A stretch of DNA of 64,000 bases, from assembly GCF_017254845.1 (NCBI RefSeq), contig NZ_JAFKCU010000005.1, positions 186,001-250,000 on the forward strand. Direction: 5' to 3'. Position 1 is the stretch's first letter, and the number at the start of each line of letters is the position of its first letter. This document shows, in pieces, positions 40,639-48,524 of the stretch. Below the pieces are notes generated by a model. The model was not told where the DNA came from and ran no database searches. It was given only the letters and a program-made list of their open reading frames with translations. A program made the translations under genes and the position numbers. Source of the stretch: Algoriphagus pacificus (GTDB lineage: Bacteria > Bacteroidota > Bacteroidia > Cytophagales > Cyclobacteriaceae).

Positions 40639-43077
40639 ATGAAAACATTCGCTACTCTTTTATTCTATATCCTATTAGGTGCCAGTCAAGTCATGGCTCA
40701 GGCTACTATTTCAGGAAAAATCAAAGACCAGGAAGGTAATCCCCTCCCTGGAGCCAATATTTTAATCCTAGAGCAAAACACTGGAACTGTTTCAGATTTA
40801 GAAGGAAATTATTCAATACACATCAACAAATCAGGTACTTACACCTTGAAAGTTTCATTTATTGGATTCGATGCTATCACTCAAAAAATCACAGTAGATT
40901 CAAAAAACACTAGCAAGAATTTCATATTATCAGAGTCTTCATCAGAGCTTCAATCAGTTGAAATTATAGGTAGAAAAGAGAATGGCTATAAAAATACAGC
41001 TACTTTTTTAGGTAGTAAAACGCAGACAAACATCAAAGATTTACCACAATCTGTTTCTTATGTAACTAAGGAATTGATCTTGGATCAAGGGTTAATGCGA
41101 ACTGGTGAAACGGTCAAGAACATGTCTGGTGTAAACCAATTCACTTTTTATGATGACATCACCATTAGAGGGTTTAGAATCAATGGCTCTTCCAACACTC
41201 AGTTAGTAAACGGAATGAGAAGCACGTCTGGATTCTGGAAACAGCCACTTATCAATTTCCTAGAAAGAGTGGAAGTCCTAAAAGGTCCATCTTCTGCCCT
41301 TTTTGGCAATGCTTCTCCAGGAGGAGTAATCAATCGTGTGACCAAAAAACCATTGGATGTGACTCGGAATACCTTGAGTTTTTCAATGGGAAGCTTCAAT
41401 AATTTCAGAGCCTTAGCTGATTTTACAGGTCCAGCCAATGAAAGTAAAACGCTCCTATACCGTCTAAATATCGGTTTTGAAGACACTCAATCTTTCAGAG
41501 ATTTACAATTTGACAAGAATTTGGTCATTGCTCCTTCTCTATCTTTCTTGCCTTCGGATAAAACCAGAGTCAATTTAGACATGGTATTTAATTCATCTAA
41601 AAGCCGCTTGGACAGAGGACAGTCAGCATTCGCAGACGACCTTTATGCCACTCCAACCTCCTTGGCTTTAAATACCGCGAATGATTATCTAAACGAACAA
41701 ACTTATACCATTACAGCTTCACTGAATCACCAGTTCACCCAAAATCTAAGCCTGAATGCTTCCTACATGAGAACAGGCTATAATGAGGATCTCAGTGAGC
41801 ATAGAAGTTCAAATGCATACGCCTTGGACGGAAATGGAGAAGTCATTCCGAATTTAGTTGCAAGACAGATTTTTATCAGGAAGAGAAGTCGTTATGTAGA
41901 TAATCTTAGCTCCTATTTAAATTGGAATACAAAAACTGGTGAATTTGAACATCAGGTAGTTTTCGGATATGATTATGCCAAAGAAATGCTTCCTCCAGGA
42001 GGTTCTCAACTCACTGCCAATGGCTACAGAAATGCTGCAAATAACGGTTCCATTTCAACATTCAAACCTGAAAATGCTTCAGCCTATCTCTTAGACAAAA
42101 ATGGCAATCCGGTACCGAATGTTCCTCATTTTGATCTAAATGAACCTATCGGTTCAAACAGGATGCAGGATATGAGTAAGTATTTTTATAATACCCGAGG
42201 CTTTGACCCAACCTTGTATCATCTCAATGGATTTTATCTTCAAGACCAGATCACCTGGGGAAAAATTCAGGCTATGATTGGAATTCGCTATGATCACTAC
42301 ACTGATTTTGTGGATTATAGAAAAGACAGCGAAACCAAGGTTTCGCAGCATGCATTCCTTCCAAGATTTGGGCTGGTTTATAAAGCAAACGAAAACATTA
42401 ATTTCTACGGAACTTATGTTGAAGGATATAATCCTCAGACGGCATCCACGATTTCCAATCCCAATGCCGGAGGTCCTTTCGATCCGCTAATGTCAGAAAT
42501 GATTGAATTCGGAATGAAGTCTGATTGGTTCAACAAACGCTTAGAATTAACTACTGGAATCTATCAGATCATTCAGAAAAATACTTTGTATCCAGTGCCA
42601 GGAGAAACCGATCTTCTTGAGCAGATTGGAAAAGAAGAAGCTAAGGGAATTGAAATTGATTTGACAGGTAGGATTTTGATGAACTGGAGCGTGATGGCTT
42701 CCTATGCATACAATGTCGCGGAAATCACCGAAAGTCCAGACGAAGATGATTTGAACAGACAAAAACCAAATGCACCAAAACATCAAGGCAATCTGTGGAC
42801 TAAATATGAATTCGACCAAGGAGCACTTGAAGGATTTGGATTAGGTTTTGGAACCAATTTCGTAACGGAAAGGAATTTATCCTTGAATGATACCCAGACA
42901 ATTCCAGGTTACACCTTGATGAATGCTGCGGCTTATTATACCAGTGGAAATTTAAGACTTCAACTGAATATAAATAACCTAGCGAACAAAACCCATTGGG
43001 TCGGAGGATACGATTATTTGAGACTTTTCCCTGGAGCTCCAAGAAATTTATTGGCCACCATCACCTATTCATTTTGA
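40639..43077 (+). CDS. TonB-dependent siderophore receptor
   Basis: This 812-aa outer membrane receptor has a signal peptide (cleaved near VMAQA) and a carboxypeptidase-regulatory-like domain (about 24-110; ISGKIKDQEGNPLPGANILI). A plug domain follows with siderophore-receptor features (TNIKDLPQSVSYVTKELIL, VEVLKGPSSALFGNASPGG, VINRVTKKP). The barrel ends in an aromatic residue (TITYSF). The conserved late block NINFYGTYVEGYNPQTAS is typical of FhuA/FoxA-type receptors. It should import a ferric siderophore using TonB energy. The PepSY membrane protein follows after 12 bp, and a Fur-like site lies upstream. Confidence 0.94.
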   Translation: MKTFATLLFYILLGASQVMAQATISGKIKDQEGNPLPGANILILEQNTGTVSDLEGNYSIHINKSGTYTLKVSFIGFDAITQKITVDSKNTSKNFILSESSSELQSVEIIGRKENGYKNTATFLGSKTQTNIKDLPQSVSYVTKELILDQGLMRTGETVKNMSGVNQFTFYDDITIRGFRINGSSNTQLVNGMRSTSGFWKQPLINFLERVEVLKGPSSALFGNASPGGVINRVTKKPLDVTRNTLSFSMGSFNNFRALADFTGPANESKTLLYRLNIGFEDTQSFRDLQFDKNLVIAPSLSFLPSDKTRVNLDMVFNSSKSRLDRGQSAFADDLYATPTSLALNTANDYLNEQTYTITASLNHQFTQNLSLNASYMRTGYNEDLSEHRSSNAYALDGNGEVIPNLVARQIFIRKRSRYVDNLSSYLNWNTKTGEFEHQVVFGYDYAKEMLPPGGSQLTANGYRNAANNGSISTFKPENASAYLLDKNGNPVPNVPHFDLNEPIGSNRMQDMSKYFYNTRGFDPTLYHLNGFYLQDQITWGKIQAMIGIRYDHYTDFVDYRKDSETKVSQHAFLPRFGLVYKANENINFYGTYVEGYNPQTASTISNPNAGGPFDPLMSEMIEFGMKSDWFNKRLELTTGIYQIIQKNTLYPVPGETDLLEQIGKEEAKGIEIDLTGRILMNWSVMASYAYNVAEITESPDEDDLNRQKPNAPKHQGNLWTKYEFDQGALEGFGLGFGTNFVTERNLSLNDTQTIPGYTLMNAAAYYTSGNLRLQLNINNLANKTHWVGGYDYLRLFPGAPRNLLATITYSF

Positions 43078-43089
43078 TCTGAATAACTT

Positions 43090-44412
43090 ATGAAGGGCAA
43101 AAGGAATAAAAACATACTTTGGAAAATCCACCATTGGCTGGGGCTATACGTCGGTATCGTCATCGCTGCACTGAGTTTCACTGGTGCAGCTGCGATTTTT
43201 ATTCCTGAAATTGATCAATGGTTGACAAGAAATTATCACCAAGTATCACCAAAAGAAAGTAAAGTCCCAGTAGCTGATATTTTAGTAAAACTCGATTCAG
43301 CTTATTCAGATTACAGATTATTAAATATTTTCCCTCCTGCTAGTTCATATGAAGCTTTAGTCTTTGATTATTATAAGAACGACGGGGCCAATAATGCTCG
43401 ATACCATGTGTATGTTGATCCCTATTCCGGAGAAATTCTAGGAACCAAAGATCATTACAATGGATTAGCCAACTACCTGAGACAATTGCACGTCCGGCTT
43501 TTGGATAATTTATACGGCAGACAGCTTGTAGGCATTGCCGGAATTGGTTTATTCATCATCAGTTTGACAGGAATTCTCATCTATGGGAAGTTCATGAAGA
43601 AGCAATCTTTCGCTGAAATCCGAAAGGGAAAGGGACTAAGAATCTTGATGGCTGATTGGCATAAATTAATTGGGATTACAGCTTTGGTTTTCAACTTGAT
43701 GATTGCAGGTACAGGGGCTTGGCTGGGGCTTCAGCCTAAAATTATTCAGTGGTTTGATATCAAGGCCCCGAATAAATTCAAAAGATCTGAGATTTTGAAA
43801 AGTGCTCAGGAAGACATTCAGGAAGTTTTTGATTATGATCATTTGGTCGCCAAAGCTTCTTTAAGCATTCCTGAATTTATTCCTACTTTAGTTATTCCTT
43901 CTTCAGATGGAAGTAATACAGTGGAAGTCGCCGGGGATATTCAAGGTTTACCTTTTGAGCCTCATATCAGCAAGATTATTTTTGACAAAACCACTGGAAA
44001 GGAAATCTTCAAATATGATATCCGAGATCAGACCTTAGGAGATCAGATTTATTATATCCAGGAAGGATTGCACTTTGGAAGATTTGGAGGGATTTGGCTG
44101 AAAATTGCCTATGCTATTCTTGGTTTAAGTTCGGGTATTTTATCAATTACAGGCTATGTAATTTACCTGGCAAGGCAAAAAAATAAATACTCCAAACCAA
44201 ATTTAGCATTGCGAAGAGTCTCTTTCTATTGCTTGGTGGGACTGATGTCATTTGTAGTTTTCGGATTTATCTCAGTATGGATTGGTTACGCAGTTGCGAC
44301 TGGGATAGTAACTCCTTTGGTTTACATTTTTCTATTTTGCTATCTCAGTTATCAACTTTATATCTTTTGGCACAAAAAACGAACAATCAAAGAATCAGTC
44401 TTAGCCAAATAA
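43090..44412 (+). CDS. PepSY-associated TM protein, ferric-siderophore reductase-like
   Basis: This 440-aa inner membrane protein has the PepSY_TM layout: WKIHHWLGLYVGIVIAALSF (helix 1 with His), a periplasmic PepSY-type region with YVDPYSGEILG, RQLHVRLLDNLYGRQLVGIA (helix with His), LMADWHKLIGITALVFNLMI, and a final helix pair. Conserved histidines in helices could bind haem. Family members (PiuB, FsrB-like) are iron-regulated and thought to reduce or help release iron from siderophores at the inner membrane. It follows the receptor gene by 12 bp and ends at a strong terminator, so the two form an iron-uptake operon. Confidence 0.92.
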   Translation: MKGKRNKNILWKIHHWLGLYVGIVIAALSFTGAAAIFIPEIDQWLTRNYHQVSPKESKVPVADILVKLDSAYSDYRLLNIFPPASSYEALVFDYYKNDGANNARYHVYVDPYSGEILGTKDHYNGLANYLRQLHVRLLDNLYGRQLVGIAGIGLFIISLTGILIYGKFMKKQSFAEIRKGKGLRILMADWHKLIGITALVFNLMIAGTGAWLGLQPKIIQWFDIKAPNKFKRSEILKSAQEDIQEVFDYDHLVAKASLSIPEFIPTLVIPSSDGSNTVEVAGDIQGLPFEPHISKIIFDKTTGKEIFKYDIRDQTLGDQIYYIQEGLHFGRFGGIWLKIAYAILGLSSGILSITGYVIYLARQKNKYSKPNLALRRVSFYCLVGLMSFVVFGFISVWIGYAVATGIVTPLVYIFLFCYLSYQLYIFWHKKRTIKESVLAK

Positions 44413-44421
44413 GTTGGCCAT

Positions 44422-44460
44422 AAAAAAGCTTCGTCAGAATAAATCTGACGAAGCTTTTTT
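44422..44460. terminator. strong bidirectional terminator
   Basis: AAAAAAGCTTCGTCAGA and TCTGACGAAGCTTTTTT form a perfect 17-bp stem with a 5-nt loop, between the stops of the convergent PepSY and phosphoesterase genes. Confidence 0.92.
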
Positions 44461-44473
44461 TAATTATAATTCT

Positions 44474-46627
44474 TTATTCTATTTCTTTTCGATGTCTCGG
44501 AAAGCTTTTATCATAAGGAACAGTTATTTTAGGATCATCGGTCCTTGCTGAAGTCTCTTGGAATACACTTTCAAAAGTCGGAGCCTGATCCATTCTATCA
44601 CCCATTCCCCATCTTGCTTTAGGAATACCATACCATTTGAGCAAAGTCGCGGCAAAAGAGGTTGAGTCAAATGGAATATCCTGGCCTGATCTGATAACCG
44701 TGTTTTTCTTGATCCAAGGAGAGACAAAAATGGTTGGTACTCTTGGACCCATCAAATCAAATTTAAATCCATCCACATTATCATTTGGCCATGGTTTCGC
44801 AGCATAAGGTGGTTTCACATGATCATATATTCCTCCATTTTTAGAGAAAGTAATCACAAATAAGGTTTCTTCCCATTGAGGCCCATCTTTAATGGCGTTG
44901 TAAATATCCCGAAGGGCTAATTCAGCTGGAACCATATCTCCACCGGGATGGTAGGAAGTCGTACCGATAGGAGCAATCCAAATAGGCTCTAGAAAACTAA
45001 AAGTTGGTAAAATTCCTTGTCTCGCCTGAAGCTTAAAAGTTTCAAGACTATTGATGTAAGGAGCTGGCTTTGCGTCAATGCTTGGAACCTGTCCTTGCAG
45101 ATACAAGTGATAGGTAAAAGGATAACCTAACCAATCAATGACATTGTAGATTTTCCAATCCTTGAAACCATTGTTATATAAAACTTTCCAGAGAGATTGG
45201 CGGTGAGGAAAGTTAGGCCAGTATTCATAAATACTACCTCCCTCCCAGGTATCCAATCGGTTCATTCCTGAACCCGTGACTGAAAATGCACGATTGATAT
45301 CGGTTCCACCTGGTACTGAACAAAACCATTCATCGCTGATTGCAAAATTTTCCGCTAGTCCATTCAAAACAGGAAGTTGCTCTGGAGTTAAGCTGAGCAT
45401 CACATCGGTATTGGAATTGTTTCTTACAAAACCTCCCATATCCGGGGTGGCATGTCCTTTATATCCGGGGTGGGTTTCATAAAACATCTGTTGCAAACCG
45501 TCAGAATTATCATGAAAAGGATCCTGACCTTGATCAGACAGATCATAATCTTCGCTGAGTTTCCCGTCTTTAAATTTGCTGGCATAGACCTTCTTCCCTT
45601 CTTGGAGATTGTAATTCTCTGTGCTTGCACCGTCGAAAGGCCTATCTGATCCAATGAAATTGATCGAAGATTGGTTGTTTTCATACAACCAGCCACAGAC
45701 ATTGTCAAAGGATCTACTTTCCAACATGTAATAGACTACACGCTTGATTTTAGTTCGCATAAAGTCAATAGTGCCAGGTTCCGTTGATGCACCAACATTC
45801 ACTTTTTCTAAAGTTTGGATTCCTAGTATTGAACCTACTCCACTAAAATCACTAGGCAAATCACCATCACAAATCAGATTACGGAAAGGATGTTTTGCGG
45901 CAGGATCAAAAGCCCAAAGACTAAATTTCAGTTCACCTGGAACCCAGGTTAATATCTGCTCACCAACAACCACTATTTGATGCTTGGCTTCTATCCCCTC
46001 AAAAGTTCCTGATTTGACCTCTGGAATTGACAAAGGCATCGTACTCTGAGGATCAAAACTCCAAATCCTATAAGTATTGGTTGCAGCATGTCTATCAAGA
46101 ACATAATTACCAATGTTGATGAGTTCATTTCCTTCCAAAATAGTAGGAAATCCACCTTGTGGGGTATAAGTACTCGGTATTGGATCACTGGTGTTTGGAG
46201 CTGTTAGATTAGGGTCAAAATTATAGAGCATGTAGGTTCCTCTCCCCTTTCCTCCCACAAAAAACAACATAAAGTTGCCCATCGAAATAAGTGGCAGCGT
46301 TTTCTTTTCATCTGGGTTGTCCGAATACCTCGGGCGATATCCCCAAAATTTTGTAATTGGCCAATGTCCATTCTGAATGGTTTCACCAGCCAATGGGTCT
46401 GAAGAGGATTCATCAAATGAAATCAGTCTATACGGAAAAGAATTCTTTGAATCCGCCGGACCCCAATCCAATAAATACCCTCCAATAGGTGCTAATTGGT
46501 GAGTAGAATCAAACTTGGCTGTTGGAGAAATTGGGAGTTTCGTAAAAATGTTTTTTGAGTCAGGAGTGAATGTCCAAGCTCCATATCCATCATCAGACTT
46601 GTTTCTTGTGATTAAAATAGTGCTCAT
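44474..46627 (-). CDS. phosphoesterase (acid phosphatase/phospholipase C family) with N-terminal repeat domain
   Basis: This 717-aa protein has a C-terminal phosphoesterase domain (PF04185 type, from about residue 285): VYYMLESRSFDNVCGWLYEN, ISDEWFCSVPGGTDINRAFS, FVITFSKNGGIYDHVKPPYA, MGPRVPTIFVSPWIKKNTVI and PFDSTSFAATLLKWYGIP. The N-terminal 270 residues hold at least four related segments of the form YRLISFDE, YMLYNFDPNLTAP, YRIWSFDPQSTMPL and FSLWAFDPAAKHP, probably a small beta-propeller-like domain. No signal peptide is visible although the family is normally exported. Where canonical enzymes have Glu-Asn near the first motif this one has Glu-Ser. Its promoter region carries three TCTAAA(T/A) half sites like those upstream of the siderophore operon. 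Confidence 0.87.
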   Translation of the reverse strand: MSTILITRNKSDDGYGAWTFTPDSKNIFTKLPISPTAKFDSTHQLAPIGGYLLDWGPADSKNSFPYRLISFDESSSDPLAGETIQNGHWPITKFWGYRPRYSDNPDEKKTLPLISMGNFMLFFVGGKGRGTYMLYNFDPNLTAPNTSDPIPSTYTPQGGFPTILEGNELINIGNYVLDRHAATNTYRIWSFDPQSTMPLSIPEVKSGTFEGIEAKHQIVVVGEQILTWVPGELKFSLWAFDPAAKHPFRNLICDGDLPSDFSGVGSILGIQTLEKVNVGASTEPGTIDFMRTKIKRVVYYMLESRSFDNVCGWLYENNQSSINFIGSDRPFDGASTENYNLQEGKKVYASKFKDGKLSEDYDLSDQGQDPFHDNSDGLQQMFYETHPGYKGHATPDMGGFVRNNSNTDVMLSLTPEQLPVLNGLAENFAISDEWFCSVPGGTDINRAFSVTGSGMNRLDTWEGGSIYEYWPNFPHRQSLWKVLYNNGFKDWKIYNVIDWLGYPFTYHLYLQGQVPSIDAKPAPYINSLETFKLQARQGILPTFSFLEPIWIAPIGTTSYHPGGDMVPAELALRDIYNAIKDGPQWEETLFVITFSKNGGIYDHVKPPYAAKPWPNDNVDGFKFDLMGPRVPTIFVSPWIKKNTVIRSGQDIPFDSTSFAATLLKWYGIPKARWGMGDRMDQAPTFESVFQETSARTDDPKITVPYDKSFPRHRKEIE

Positions 46628-46941
46628 AGAAAATAATTTAAAGGAGGAAAATTTTTAAAAATAAATCGGTATTGATTTTCCTAATCTACTTAGAAAATGA
46701 ATAATTATATCTAAATTATCTAAATAAATTCTAAAAAAAATACAAGTTATGAGGTTTAATAGTCCAATATTTTCTAAGTATAAGTCACTTTGAAAATGCT
46801 TTTACTGAAAATTTTAAATTTAATATTCGCATCAGCTTGAATTTGGATTTTCTACACTGGAAGGAGCGAATCTCCTCTGAGTATTAAAAATTTGAATTGT
46901 TGATTTTAGCTTGTTTGAAAGTAAAAATTATTAAAAACAGC
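46628..46941. other. divergent intergenic region with TCTAAAT repeats
   Basis: This gap of about 314 bp lies between the phosphoesterase (minus) and the gamma-glutamylcyclotransferase (plus). It is very AT-rich and holds no gene that I can see. It contains a half-site array at 46710-46735 and a small AGGAG-N5-CTCCT inverted repeat at 46862-46876, about 65 bp before the plus-strand gene. Confidence 0.5.
46710..46735. promoter_or_regulatory. array of three TCTAAAT-type half sites
   Basis: TCTAAAT occurs at 46710-46716 and 46719-46725, and TCTAAA at 46730-46735, all in the same orientation and 9-11 bp apart. The same heptamer forms the right arm of the Fur-like palindrome at 40560-40578. The array lies about 80 bp upstream of the phosphoesterase gene, so iron control of that gene is possible. 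Confidence 0.35.
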
Positions 46942-47727
46942 ATGTTCTATTATTTTGGCTACGGTTCAAATATTAACCTGATTTCATTGAAAGCTAAAGG
47001 TGTGATACCCGTCAGCTCAGAGAAAGCTGTGCTGAAAGACTGGAAGCTTCGATTCAATGTTCAACACTGGTTCACACATGAAGGAGGGATGGGTAATATC
47101 GAACCAAGCACTGATTCTGGAAATTGGGTAGAGGGAATGATTCATTTATGTCCTGAAGAGCATTTGCCTTCCCTCGACGCAATGGAATCTGAGGGAGTAG
47201 CTTATAAAAGAATAGAAATCGAGGTTGAAACTGATAATGGACCAAAAAAGGCTCTCACTTATGTAGGAATGCCTGCGTTTTTAAATGAAGAATGCCTGCC
47301 AACGAGACGCTATTTGAATATTATCCTGAAGGGAGCTATTCAGGCTGGATTATCGGAAAATTACCTTTTCAAATTACAAAACCAAGTTTTGAAACCAGAG
47401 GAGACCTATCCTGACTTTGAACCTCAAAAAGATGTAAACAAGGAATTTAATTCAGAATCAATATCGCCTTACAAGAACCTGACAGCATTGGCAGGGCATG
47501 TTTTTGATATGTCAAAGGCTCGAAGGAATCTTCAGGTTATTACTCCCCTTTTTGGAGGAAAAGATATGACTCTGTTTCATATCAAAAGACATGACTCCAG
47601 TACTGGAAACGAACAGATTGAGGATTTCTTAAATGACAGAATATCACCTGCGGTAAAGAATTACCTCAATGGTTATTTGGATGCCTACCAAAAGGAATTT
47701 GAATATGTTGGCAAATACAAGTATTAA
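46942..47727 (+). CDS. gamma-glutamylcyclotransferase-family protein
   Basis: This protein of 261 aa starts at the ATG at 46942, which places the diagnostic motif FYYFGYGSNINLISLKAKG at its N-terminus; an in-frame TTG at 46897 would add 15 residues with no support. The fold continues with LKDWKLRFNVQHW, EGMIHLCPEEHLPSLDAMES (catalytic-type Glu in MESEGVAYKRIE) and ALTYVGMPAF. The family cleaves gamma-glutamyl amines or glutathione to 5-oxoproline. It is the first gene of a long same-strand cluster that also contains glutathione synthesis genes, which supports action on glutathione or a gamma-glutamyl peptide. The C-terminal 90 residues extend beyond the core fold and I do not recognise them. 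Confidence 0.82.
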   Translation: MFYYFGYGSNINLISLKAKGVIPVSSEKAVLKDWKLRFNVQHWFTHEGGMGNIEPSTDSGNWVEGMIHLCPEEHLPSLDAMESEGVAYKRIEIEVETDNGPKKALTYVGMPAFLNEECLPTRRYLNIILKGAIQAGLSENYLFKLQNQVLKPEETYPDFEPQKDVNKEFNSESISPYKNLTALAGHVFDMSKARRNLQVITPLFGGKDMTLFHIKRHDSSTGNEQIEDFLNDRISPAVKNYLNGYLDAYQKEFEYVGKYKY

Positions 47728-47805
47728 AAACTGATAACTGCCAAAAAAATGAGATATTTAGAAAGATTGGACATTTGAAAAAACATAAATTTTAAACCAC
47801 CAAAA

Positions 47806-48522
47806 ATGACTAATTACTTAGAATCGATGCCTCATGGAGATATCCAGGAAGTATTCAAAGATGTGTTTTTCGTTACAGGAACTATGAAAAATGAGTTTTT
47901 CGGTTCTATGTGGCAGTTCAGTCGAAACATGACAGTTGTCAAAGAGGGTAATAATCTTACCATCATCAATTCGGTCAGGTTGAATGATGAAAGTTTAAAA
48001 GAACTTGAAAAGCTTGGGAAAATAGTAAATGTCGTCCGGATCGGTGATATGCACGGAGTAGATGACCCATTTTATGTCCATAAATATGGAGCAACATTTT
48101 GGGCACTTCCGGATATGAAAGTCCAAGACAGCATTAAGATCGATAAAGCTTTGGTAGAAGGAGGCGAAATGCCATTTTCTGACTGCTCTCTTTTCGTATT
48201 TAAAACAGTCAAAAGGCCAGAATGTATTCTGAGACTTGACAGAGAAGGAGGCATAATGATCGCTTGTGACTCTTTACAAAACTGGATCGAACCTGATCAG
48301 TTTTTTGATGAGGAAACAATTCCAACAATGCAAAACATGAACTTTTTCAAACCTGCAAATCTTGGTTTGGCTTGGTTACATGAGAGTCAACCGCAAGCGG
48401 ATGATTTTGTGAGACTCAAAGAAATCCCTTTCAAGCATGCACTTTGTGGACATGGTTACCCATTAAAGGACAATGCGCAGGAAGAATATCACAAGACTTT
48501 TAATGAAATTTTTAAGGTATAA
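47806..48522 (+). CDS. metallo-beta-lactamase-fold-like protein with degenerate metal site
   Basis: This 238-aa cytoplasmic protein shows the strand pattern of the MBL superfamily, close to DUF4336-like proteins: VFFVTGTMKNEFFGSMWQFS, NLTIINSVRLNDESLKELEK, VVRIGDMHGVDDPFYVHKYG, GGIMIACDSLQNW and HALCGHGYPLKD. The canonical HxHxDH motif is absent and is replaced by a GDMHGVDD segment, so metal binding and hydrolysis are doubtful or altered. The stop is only 2 bp before the TTG start of the giant kinase/cyclase gene, which points to translational coupling. The neighbouring glutathione genes make a glyoxalase II-like origin conceivable, but that is speculation. Confidence 0.65.
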   Translation: MTNYLESMPHGDIQEVFKDVFFVTGTMKNEFFGSMWQFSRNMTVVKEGNNLTIINSVRLNDESLKELEKLGKIVNVVRIGDMHGVDDPFYVHKYGATFWALPDMKVQDSIKIDKALVEGGEMPFSDCSLFVFKTVKRPECILRLDREGGIMIACDSLQNWIEPDQFFDEETIPTMQNMNFFKPANLGLAWLHESQPQADDFVRLKEIPFKHALCGHGYPLKDNAQEEYHKTFNEIFKV

Positions 48523-48524
48523 TA

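Noticed and set aside
46897-46941. TTG start extending the gamma-glutamylcyclotransferase
   Set aside because: The family's N-terminal motif begins right at the ATG at 46942 and the extension shows no conserved feature.
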